Below are positions 1 through 9,069 of a stretch of DNA of 64,000 bases, piece after piece; the first letter of the stretch is position 1; each line of letters starts with the position of its first letter. The notes under the pieces were generated by a model, which was given only the letters and a program-made list of their open reading frames with translations, searched no databases and had not been told where the DNA came from. Location of the stretch: the NCBI GenBank assembly GCA_036785325.1, contig JAXIVH010000007.1, positions 12,088,518 through 12,152,517 of the forward strand, read 5' to 3'. Position numbers and translations under genes: made by a program. This stretch comes from Urophycis tenuis (Eukaryota; Chordata; Actinopteri; Gadiformes; Phycidae).

Positions 1-856
1 TATATGACATTTACAGGAAAACATAATGTCTGTTCTGTAAACCAATATCATGTTTAAATGATATGAATCCATTATTTTCAGGAAACATGATCATAACATG
101 TGCAACCGATGTCCATGATTTTTTTTAATGTAAATCTGAAATACATTTTTTTTCAGTGTTTATTCCTTGTATGAATGTCTATGCTCATGCCAGGTAATGT
201 TAACCTTACCGTTAACGTCAACAAACTAACGTTAGCTCATATAGCCGTGTTTTAAGTGTTCTGTAAGTATTAGTTTACTTATATAGGCCTACTGCATTTC
301 AGGACGTTTATTTGGCGTCTGTTATGTAGCCTACGTTATGCATGTGTACTGTGAACCAACGAGTATACAATTGTGTACTGTAGTGGAAAAAGTAATGCTA
401 CAGAATATGATACTTTCAAGTAATGAGTTGATGAATGGAGAACGGCTCCTGGTAACATGAATTCTGAGAAACATTGCAACTGAACGAGATGTGTTCAGCC
501 AAATTAGACGGGCGTTCATCATGTTCTATGCCGACATTTTCGAGAGGTTCATAGGCCAAGGGGCCAAGGGCGACATCTGCAGGTGAAACTACAACTTGAA
601 AAGAAAGAAATCTTAATTATGTAGACCCCCTCCCTTCACATTTATAGTTTTCAAATTATGTAGATTTTATTTTTATATTGTGAGCCATCAATCATTGTTT
701 TAAAGAGAAAATAGATTTACATGTTGTAATGTACCAGTGATTTACATAGGCTTACATAAACCTGTAATTAATATGTAATATTGTTTTTGAATCAAGCTGA
801 AAAACTGTATTTCAGCATACAATCCCTGAGTATTTTACTTGTATTTCTGAATGCAG
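1..856. other. AT-rich intergenic sequence, nothing recognised
   Basis: No convincing exon, repeat boundary or regulatory element is visible. The reading frames here are short and of non-coding composition. Confidence 0.5.
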
Positions 857-1113
857 GGTCAATCCTTAGATGTGTGCAAGGAGTTCCTCAAGACCAGGAG
901 GAAGATGATCAACCATCCACCAGCAGTTCAAGCACACATCATCAACCACCGAGCTCTGCAGACTCTGCAACAGCACTCAGCCCTGACCAACAACCATCAA
1001 CTACTAGTTCATGTACAGATACAACCCAGCCCACAACCACCACTTCCGGCAGAGTGAGTCCTGTCACTGAGAGGCCATCAGCAAGTGACCTTGTGGAGTT
1101 ATTTTGGAAATAA
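857..1113 (+). CDS. possible terminal coding exon, Ser/Thr/Pro-rich, unknown gene
   Basis: A pyrimidine-rich stretch ending in TGCAG at 852-856 could be a splice acceptor. The frame entered there with phase 2 reads ILRCVQGVPQDQEEDDQPST and continues Ser/Thr/Pro-rich to a TAA at 1111-1113, overlapping an AATAAA motif. The frame is of low complexity and no family is recognised. It could be a chance frame or a piece of a mobile-element protein. No partner exon is visible upstream in the window. Confidence 0.22.
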
Positions 1114-1186
1114 AGAGAAACGAAATAGAGAGACGAAAGAGAAGTAAAGAGAAACTGACAATTACTGAGTTGGTCCATTTTTGGGG

Positions 1187-1218
1187 GGCACCACAATGCA
1201 TTTGTGCATTGTGGTGCC
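1187..1218. repeat. perfect 14-bp inverted repeat (hairpin)
   Basis: GGCACCACAATGCA at 1187-1200 is followed after 4 bases by its exact reverse complement at 1205-1218. It may be the end of a small foldback element. Nothing else supports a function. Confidence 0.6.
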
Positions 1219-1682
1219 AACAACTTTTTGAAACAACAATTACATCTGCACAACAGCCACAATGCACTTTGCGATCAGCTATTTAAACTGGGCTGTAACA
1301 ACAGAATGTTCGCTTAGAGCGGCTCCAATCAATGAAGCATGTATCCACCTATTTTTCCCATGCTATTGAAAGAACAAAATAAAAGCATAAAACCTACCAC
1401 AGTTCTTCCAGCGACAGAACACAAGCACGCGCCAAACATCTGAAGGGAGCGGCATGCGAGGAGGAGGGAGCCGCGGAGAAAGTTCCCAGGAAGGGCGTGC
1501 GCACCTGGGGCTGCGCGCCGGCACCCCGAGTTGTAACGGGTCGGGGTAGGACCCAATTGCAGTACAAAACCAAGCAGGTATAAATTAAGTGTCTTTATTT
1601 TCGAGGTTCTTAGTAGTCCCAGGGGACAGGCAGGATCGGGAAACAGGGACAGGAGACGGGCGAACTGAGTTTTTCTTTTATC
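1219..1682. other. unassigned sequence with a GC-rich patch
   Basis: A GC-rich patch at 1430-1550 is followed by sequence that looks like the edge of a dispersed repeat. No gene is seen. Confidence 0.35.
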
Positions 1683-1803
1683 CCCCTATATATATATTTT
1701 TTTTTTCCTTTGACTTAATGTTTATTCTGCACCAATTACACCGAGTCGAATTTCTTGTAAGTGCAAACCTACTTGGCAATAAACTTGACTCTGATTCTGA
1801 TCC
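1683..1803 (+). repeat. LINE 3' tail (L2-like)
   Basis: The segment ends in GGCAATAAACTTGACTCTGATTCTGAT. This combination of a polyadenylation-like AATAAA with a short tandem terminal motif is typical of fish L2-like LINE 3' ends. Only the tail is present, consistent with 5' truncation. Confidence 0.5.
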
Positions 1804-1974
1804 GCTACCATGAATGACAAGCTAAACCAAAAAACGATGAATAATGGACTAATATTATTAGCCTATAATTATGAATAGGCCTATTTTCATCCTAGTTTCA
1901 TTGATTGATTACCTGGAAAGGTCTATCTAGTCCATTTAAGTCCTTTGTTCATTTAATTCCATTCTAGTCCATTG

Positions 1975-2302
1975 TTTACATTTTTTTAAACATTTTTTTT
2001 TACAATGTTTACAGCCTGTTTCTGCTACTGTTATTAACCGTTTACTACCTCGACGATCACTACCTTCACCTGCACTGTTTACTTTCACTTTACTAACTAC
2101 TGTTAATTACCGTCACTTTAATAACTACTGCCACTTTTCATGTTTTTCAATTTTGCACTCTGCACCTTATTCTGCATTTCTGCATTTCAACCCGCACCTT
2201 TATCGCTCATTTGCACGTCTGGTTAGAACTCCAACTGCATTTCGTTGTCCCTGTGCTTGTACTCTGCACAATGACAATAAAGTTGAATCTAATCTAATCT
2301 TA
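1975..2302 (+). repeat. second LINE 3' tail (L2/CR1-like)
   Basis: The sequence ends with GACAATAAAGTTGAATCTAA followed by a repeated TCTAA motif, another fish LINE-type 3' terminus. There is no open coding part, so it is a heavily truncated copy. Confidence 0.5.
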
Positions 2303-2424
2303 TTAAGGCTACATAAATGACAAAAACAGATAAAACCGCACAAACGTGCGGTCAGCATGGCTGATTTGTACTAAATAGTTTGGTGGTTTGTACTGAATAG
2401 TCACACGAATGTACACGACCCTTC

Positions 2425-2433
2425 CCCCCCCCC

Positions 2434-2480
<47 letters not shown>
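2425..2480. repeat. poly-C tract adjoining an (AC)n microsatellite
   Basis: A run of about 25 C directly abuts about 15 AC dinucleotides. The exact length is prone to assembly error. Confidence 0.9.
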
Positions 2481-2482
<2 letters not shown>

Positions 2483-2516
2483 TTCTGGCACAAATCCGGC
2501 ACCATGCCGGACAACT

Positions 2517-2975
2517 TTAAAGTGATGGTTCGGAGTAAAATTCACCCTGAGGTAACTTCCACCAATAATCCAGCCAAATACCCCCTCAGATGCATTTTTA
2601 GCGACGGTCAATATTGGTCAAGTTTAGGGGTATAAGCCGAATGGCTTAGTACTGGAGTGAATGGTAAAGTGTGTATATCTCGTAAATTACCCCACTAATA
2701 ATGTATGGATTGTTACCCAACTTCTGTAGTAGTACATATATGGTCTGTACTCACAAAACGAGGCATTTGAAAGTTTGTAAGTACACCAGGAGTTTATTTA
2801 AAAGAGCACTTTCCTGATAGCTTCAACTCTCTGCTGCTAAGGCTACCACTGCGTCGACGTCACTTCCGTCTTTCCGGAAAAGTTCGTAAAAGTCCTCTTC
2901 AAAACTTACAAGTGTAAGGAAAAGGTTAGTGAATTCAACACTCCATCGAAATGTATTGACAACTGAAATAATTGA
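2517..2975. mobile_element. single arm of a TTAA-type foldback element
   Basis: Starting at TTAA 2517-2520, this segment closely matches the left arm of the palindromic element at 5553-6456, with the same terminal AAAGTGATGGTTCGGAGT. It ends with the spacer in the orientation found next to the right arm. The second arm is absent, so this copy is truncated or was separated from its partner. Confidence 0.7.
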
Positions 2976-3089
2976 ATACTTGATATTATGTACATTGTTT
3001 GTTGTGTGCGACAGTCCCCAAATCCATAGTTTAGATTTTATATTCCCCTTTATTTGTATATAGTTGAAGAGACTAACTTTTCTGCCCGG

Positions 3090-3152
3090 AAAAGTTAGAG
3101 CGGACCACCCGCTCTGACCACCCGCTCTACCCACTGAGCTATGGAGGACTAA
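3090..3152 (-). repeat. tRNA-derived SINE fragment
   Basis: Read on the minus strand it contains TAGCTCAGTGGGTAGAGCGG, a tRNA A-box-like start shared with the fuller SINEs at 35161, 42566 and 45705. Only the head is present. Confidence 0.6.
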
Positions 3153-3162
3153 ACATGACTTA

Positions 3163-3420
3163 TGTACAAATAAATAAATGCATAAATGCATAAATAAATA
3201 AATAAATTCTGAAATAAATGAATAAATTAATAAATGCATGAATAAATGTATAAATACAGGAATAAATAAATAAATGCATAAATAAATGCATCAATAAATA
3301 AATGCATAAATAAATGTATAAATAAATAAATAAAAGAATGAATAAAAGAATAAATGCTTTATATTTATTTCTACATTTCTATATTTCTGCATTTATTTAT
3401 TTCTACATTTATTTATTTCT
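3163..3420. repeat. (TAAA)n/TGCA-interrupted simple repeat
   Basis: Interrupted tetranucleotide AAAT/TAAA tracts with recurring ATGCAT interruptions, turning into T-rich copies of opposite polarity after 3355. Non-coding. Confidence 0.8.
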
Positions 3421-3479
3421 GTATTTCTGTGTCCATATGTAAATGAGGTAGGAGGTCCTAACCTCAGTCAACAGCATGA

Positions 3480-3628
3480 TTGGTCAAATCGGAGAGCCAG
3501 ACAAAAGCAAACGATTCCCGATCCCAATGCTTCCTCCCTGTAATGTTGCCAACCAGCTCCAGTTAACGTAATGGCCTCGACCGCTGGCAGACCTGCTGTG
3601 GGATGTGGCTTACCAGCTTGAAACTGGT
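3480..3628 (+). other. possible 5' non-coding exon of the G2E3-like gene
   Basis: A GC-balanced stretch ends in CTTGAAACTG at 3628 followed by a strong donor-like GTGAGTTTC. It lies upstream of the first coding exon at 4409. A short frame from the ATG at 3571 runs into a stop. The assignment rests only on position and the donor. Confidence 0.25.
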
Positions 3629-3791
3629 GAGTTTCTTCTGTTTAAGCCTGTAACAAGTATAGCTAGAAACTGAAGTTGTTGAGCTTAATAATTATTGAAC
3701 TTGGCACATATATGATTTTCACTTCTTTCTTATTTTCTTTACAGCACCGAGTACTTCTAACGTTAACGCGCCAAGTTCTCCACCTGAGACC

Positions 3792-4194
3792 TGTCACGCC
3801 AACGCCTCCCCCTCTACCTCGATTGGCATCGCCTGGCTGTTGATCACCGGTCCCGGCACTACAACCCCCAGAATCCCCGGTGATCATTAGCAGCCCGCTG
3901 TGTCTAATCCCCAATGTGTCTCACCTGTGTCTTGTTTGTTTCCCTACTTAACCTCGTGTCTCTTGTCTCCCCTTTGTGAGTGGTTGCCTGTATTTGGATT
4001 TGTACTGTATTGTATTTGTATATCGTAGATGGACGTCCTTTATCTCCTGTCTACTTGATAGACGCACACATCTCGCTGTGTGCGCCTGTGCCGGTTTCGT
4101 CCGGCACTCAAATTAAACTCTGTTACACCGTTTACGCTGCTTGGTCTCGCTCTTGTCTCCGCTCAACCCCGTATTGTCCCAGCACCGCATGACA
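3792..4194 (+). mobile_element. solo-LTR-like repeat, copy 1
   Basis: A 403-bp segment begins TGTCACGCC and ends CGCATGACA, giving TG...CA termini and short TGTCA/TGACA inverted ends. It contains an AATTAAA polyadenylation-like signal near the 3' side. A reverse-complement copy lies at 21136-21487. No internal gag or pol is adjacent, so a solo LTR or non-autonomous element is likely. The target duplication is unclear. Confidence 0.5.
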
Positions 4195-4408
4195 CCCAGA
4201 CCCCCAGTGGACGGTGGGTTTCTACAGTGAACAGTTTTTCATTCTGAATTCCATCTGTGGACAAAACTATTATCGCCAATGATGATTTATTTAGAGACGC
4301 TGTGCATTAGCTGTAACAGATCACATTGCTATAGTGTGCGATGCTAACATTAACATTAGCCAACATATTTCCCCTGCAATCTTTTTATATTATTTTCTAA
4401 CGTTGAGC

Positions 4409-4625
4409 ATGTCCTCTTCACTTGATCCTGGCCGAGGTTTCAAGACTGTTTGGGCCATACACGGGAGGGACAAGGACAGCAAGACGGTGATCCGTTGCTG
4501 GGCCCGCCCAACTTCATTCCTACACACCTTCATTCTGCTGTCTTGTGGACAGAAACGTGGACTTAGTCCCCAACCGAAACATCATAGACAGACTGGTTTA
4601 GGAGAAAAACGTCTTACATTTCAAG
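4409..4625 (+). CDS. G2E3-like gene, first coding exon
   Basis: It opens with MSSSLDPGRGFKTVWAIHGR and continues 72 codons to TTTCAAG, followed by the donor GTATGT (exon end in phase 1). An upstream in-frame ATG exists at 4334, but MSSSL is the more natural start because the preceding residues look untranslated. The next exon begins with GT, completing a Gly codon. Confidence 0.55.
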
Positions 4626-4967
4626 GTATGTCAGACATCATGATGACTATTCACACCATACAGTCTATGACTGAGACACATGTGTCCTGTCAGTGTATTT
4701 CTATATGAATTTGTGATTCAAACTGAATTAATCCGAATTGAGATTGCTTGCCTCTTCGCCGTCCGCCACTGTGTCCTTCAGAGGCTGTAGAGGGCTCAAT
4801 TTGAAAGCTATCATGAGGATATTGTTAACGTTATATCATGAAATTAGAAAATCTGAGGAATCCGTTGCTACCAGCCATGATATGCTTGTCAAAAACTTGT
4901 CTTAATAACGCTCCAAATGTTTTCCGAAAAAATTTAGTATTTTTTTATTATTATCCTCTCTTTTCAG

Positions 4968-5016
4968 GTAGCCATACTGATGCAAACGAATTCAAAGAAT
5001 TTCTGTGTAAAGCCTA
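4968..5016 (+). CDS. G2E3-like gene, exon 2, left half
   Basis: The acceptor TTTTCAG ends at 4967. The frame reads GSHTDANEFKEFLCKAY and then runs into the EnSpm terminus at 5017, where it stops after a few foreign codons. Joining to 13291 restores the frame exactly. Confidence 0.65.
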
Positions 5017-5552
5017 CACTGTAAACCCGAATAAGTAGAATCTACTTAAAAAAAGTAAGGTAACTCGTTAAATTTTTTAAGTAATGAAGCTAGTTGAATA
5101 AGTGAAGTGGGCTACGTTCAATGTACTTGAGCCCATAATGGAATGGAATAGAACATTTAAGTTGAATGCACTAATAACCGAGTTACAGTAACTGAAGATA
5201 CTTAGTTTAAACAATCATTCCCACCCATTTATTTAACTCAGCTTGTTAAGTAAGCATTACTCCAATTACCAATTAAACTAAATTATATATTCTAACTGAC
5301 CCAACTCAAAATATGTCTTTCAATCAATAGAGCCGTGTAAAATACATAAATGAAACTGCAACATTACACCGATCCAATTTTTTTTATTGAACATATATTT
5401 TTTTTTTCAATAACATAAGAAAAGAAGCCATGGCCTAATAGGCTTCTAGTGATGGCAAAGAAAACAATCTCTTCTGTACAATATTACAATATTGTACAGC
5501 GCCAAAGATAAAGATAAAACTCAGCCCTGCTGAACACTGGAACACTGGCATC

Positions 5553-6456
5553 TTAAAGTGATGGTTCGGAGTGAAATTCACCCTGAGGTAATTTCCACCA
5601 ATAATCCAGCCAAATACCCCCTCAGATGCATCAATATTACGGTCAATATTTATCAAGTTTAGGGGTATCAGCCGAATGGCTTAGTATTGGAGTGTCCGGT
5701 ACAATGTGTATATCTTGTAAATTACCCCACTAATAATGCATGGATTGTTACCCAACTTCTGTAGTAGGACATATATGGTGTGTACTCACAAAACGAGGCA
5801 TTTTAAAGTTTGTAAGTACACCAGGAGTTTATTTAAAAGAGCACTTTTCTGATAGCTGCAACTACCTGTTGCTAAGGCTACCGCTGCGTCGACGTCTCTT
5901 CCGTCTTTCCGGATAAGTTCGTAAAAGTCCTCTTCAAAACTCACAAGTGTAAGGAAAAAGTTTGTGAATTCAACACTCCATCTAATTTCAAGTATCAATT
6001 ATTCCAGTTGTCAATACATTTCGATGTAGTGTTGAATTCACTAACTTTGTCCTTACAATTGTGAGTTTTGAAGAGGACTTTTACGAACTTATCCGGAAAG
6101 ACGGAAGAGACGTCGACGCAGCGGTAGCCTTAGCAACAGAGAGTTGAAGCTATCAGAAAAATGCTCTTTTAAATAAACTCCTGGTGTAGTTACAAACTTT
6201 AAAATGCCTCGTTTTGTGAGTACAGACCATATATGTACTACAACAGATTAAGTTGGGTAACAATCCATGCATTATTAGTGGGGTAATTTACGAGATATAC
6301 ACATTGTACTGGACACTCCAATACCAAGCCATTCGGCTGATACCCCTAAACTTGATAAATATTGACCGTCGCTAAAAATGCATCTGAGGGGGTATTTGGC
6401 TGGATTATTGGTGGAAATTACCTCAGGGTGAATTTTACTCCGAACCATCACTTTAA
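5553..6456. mobile_element. 904-bp palindromic TTAA-flanked foldback element
   Basis: TTAA at 5553-5556 and at 6453-6456 bound two arms of about 440 bp that are inverted copies of each other around a short spacer near 5990-6025. The termini read AAAGTGATGGTTCGGAGT and its inverse. TTAA targets are characteristic of piggyBac and Kolobok transposons, so this is most likely a non-autonomous derivative of one of these. There is no open coding region. A one-arm relative lies at 2517-2975. Confidence 0.8.
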
Positions 6457-6563
6457 CATTAACAAATAACAAACGGGAGGGTGAAAAAAAATACCAGAGC
6501 AGATACCTAGAGAACCCATAAAAATGAAAAAAACCTCACAATTGACAACTTGGGAAGAGGATC

Positions 6564-9046
6564 TTACATTGAAAGCTGATTCTTGAGTGTTACAAGTTTT
6601 GGTTTCAGATCTGTCTTACCCAAGTTCAGAAGTACTTGTTGAAAAAAATCAAAAGTGTTCTTCATGTACTTTGGGTAGTTGAGATGCAGTGCATATGTAA
6701 GTCCGAAGACAATGTACATGGCCTGGGGCAGGCTCTCAACATCCATCACAATGTTTCCCTCCAAGATGATTCCCACTGAGGATGCATTGTGGTGAAGGGA
6801 CTGCATATGTGCAGTGATGTTTTCTTCATGGCAGAGGATCCCCACTGGCACATCCTTGTATAAATCTTCGTCATCATGGGCGTCCTGAAAAAAGGAACAG
6901 GGCATGATCACATCAACATGACAACATAGTGCTACAAACACCCTCTATAGGTACACAGCCCACATGTCTGCCCTATCCAGTGTCCACCCACTGCCCAGTG
7001 CAGCGACCGCTACAGAAAATAACTCAGGACAGGTGCAAGAAGCATCCAAAAATGACCTGGGGTGACAGCTCCAGAGAAGTAGAACAATAACAATGAAAAA
7101 TAAACTATTAACACATGCACACCTTAAAATAATATGTATGGTAGGGAGAGAGGGGAGGGGAGGTAGAGAACAGGGGGAGCAACGGAGGGGAGGTAAAGGG
7201 AGGTAGAGAAAAATCTAAGTTACTTACAAAGCAGCCCTTGAAGAAGGCCGATGGATCATCGCCAAGAATGACAGGAAGCCCCCTGAGGACAAGGCATCTG
7301 ACTTCTGTCACATCCGAAGCCTGGTGGATTGAGGGAGCAGAGAGCACATCACACACTTAAAATAGGGTCCATATGTTACCCTGAACACTATGTGCACACA
7401 CATAATCAACAATACACAGCACAGCCATTTATGTACTGGACCCCACCTGTTAACTCACACACTATTCTTGACATTATGCATACAGGTAGTTATTTGCATA
7501 CCTCATTTACAGATCAACTAACAAAACCTGGCAAACTAATGTTATGGGTGGCAATTAATTACTCTGAGGAGTTAGTCTAGCCAATTCATCTCACATTTAG
7601 GCTACTCAAAGTACATTTATTTACACCACGTTTGTTCTTTCAAGCTCAATCAAGTATCAGACTGTTTTCTAAGACGTAAATAAAGAGTTGAAAATCAACT
7701 AACCTTTGTTTGTCGCATCAGGTCAGCCAAAACCTGTCCTGTGAGGCCCCTCTTTGCCTTGAAGATTTCCATGAGCCTGGGACTGTGATGGTCAAGGACC
7801 TCGTAGAAATCATGTCTCAGGCTCTTACCCACCACCCTGCTGAACTCCAGACACACCTGAAACATGTCAAAACAAAACATGTCCATGTTCAAATGAGTTG
7901 ACACCATGATGTGATCTTTTTATGCAACAACACAGTCTGCATGTATTACTCTTTAATACAATTTTGATGAGTACTATGAAGCCCCTCTGGTGACAGCAGA
8001 GGGGCTCTGTAGAATACAGCATCTGAGACAAATCTATAGGCCTACCTGGTGTTCAGTGAAGAGAGCAGGCCAACGTTGACATATTTGGGTGATGTCTGGC
8101 TTTTCCTTCACCACTTCATTCCTTCGAAAAGCGAATGTCAGATCCATCTTCTGCTTGATGAGGGCTCCATTTGGGGTTTTCTTTTTCATTTCATCCACCA
8201 TGATCTGTCGAGCATTTTCAAGGCTGGAGTCATCCTGTCCATCTGGATAATCTGGTAAGTAATTGACTTCTCCTCTCTTTGGCTTCTTGATTCTCTTGTT
8301 AGGTGGGTCTCCACCAGGAGAGTACATTCCACGTTTACCGCTGTTTATGGTGAAATCACGTGACCCCGCTGACGCATTTTTGTTCGGTAATTCCCCATCT
8401 TGAATTTCAAGCTGTTTTTCCAACCACTCCAGCCAGACACTGATCCTTGTTCTTTGAGACATGGGTGTACTCTGACCAGTGCTGAGGCAACAGCTTCAAA
8501 TTGTGCATTTGTTGGATATGCTTTCAAGGCATATATGGTCTCGGCCAGCCTCTCGAGGATGTTGTGTTTGAGCTCCTTTGACGGAATGAGGTGTGTTCCA
8601 TCCCTGAGATGGAGCAGGTTCGCTTGACGCAGTCTATATTCCACATCGACAGAGAATTTTGGTATATACATATCAAATACCTCTGGCCACTGGCGTTGTC
8701 TTTCCTCAGAGGAGTTGGAGAGAATGTCTGTGTCTGCCTGGCTGTGTGTCTCGCTTATTTCTTCACTTGATGTTGACCGTGGGACTGGCAACTCCACAAC
8801 AGAAAGCACTGGAATGATTTTAAGGGTAGGTCGCTCAGGCAGCTCTGATATCTCTGTTAGGTTGCACAGTTCGTTGTCGAAGTTGGGATCTTTAAACTGT
8901 AAGCTGAAGTCATAGTTTATTTGAAGAATATCTTTAAGGGAGCCAATTAAAAGGTCAACTGTATCAGGCTTTGTCGTCAGTTCCACCTTCCTTATGTCTG
9001 CTTCAGTGAAGATAACTCTCACAAGCATTCTCTGTTGCACTGCCAT
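6564..9046 (-). pseudogene. SAMD3-like second gene of the EnSpm element (frameshifted)
   Basis: Minus-strand exons are 9046-8046, 7856-7704, 7320-7228 and 6884-6564, all joined in phase 0 with good GT-AG sites. The start MAVQQRMLVRVIFTEADIR opens a PB1-like N-terminal domain. A conserved middle region (KHNILERLAETIYALKAYPT, then GWKNSLKFKMGNYRTKMRQRG), a basic SGKRGMYSPGG stretch and a C-terminal domain with LRGLPVILGDD and VGILCHEEN follow. This layout resembles the widespread fish 'SAM domain-containing protein 3-like' proteins. The first exon is 1001 nt, one short of a multiple of three, and the frame changes near 8360-8375 where RQRG should run into RDFTINSGKRG; a single-base deletion is the simplest cause. 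Its role in transposition is unknown. Confidence 0.72.
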
Positions 9047-9069
9047 CTCGGGAGAAAGAGAGAGATAGT

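Noticed and set aside
331..522. Short minus-strand frame near the left end
   Set aside because: No homology, no splice or promoter context; AT-rich chance frame.
2309..2611. Frame containing poly-Cys-Val and poly-Gly
   Set aside because: Created by the poly-C and AC tracts and the foldback arm.
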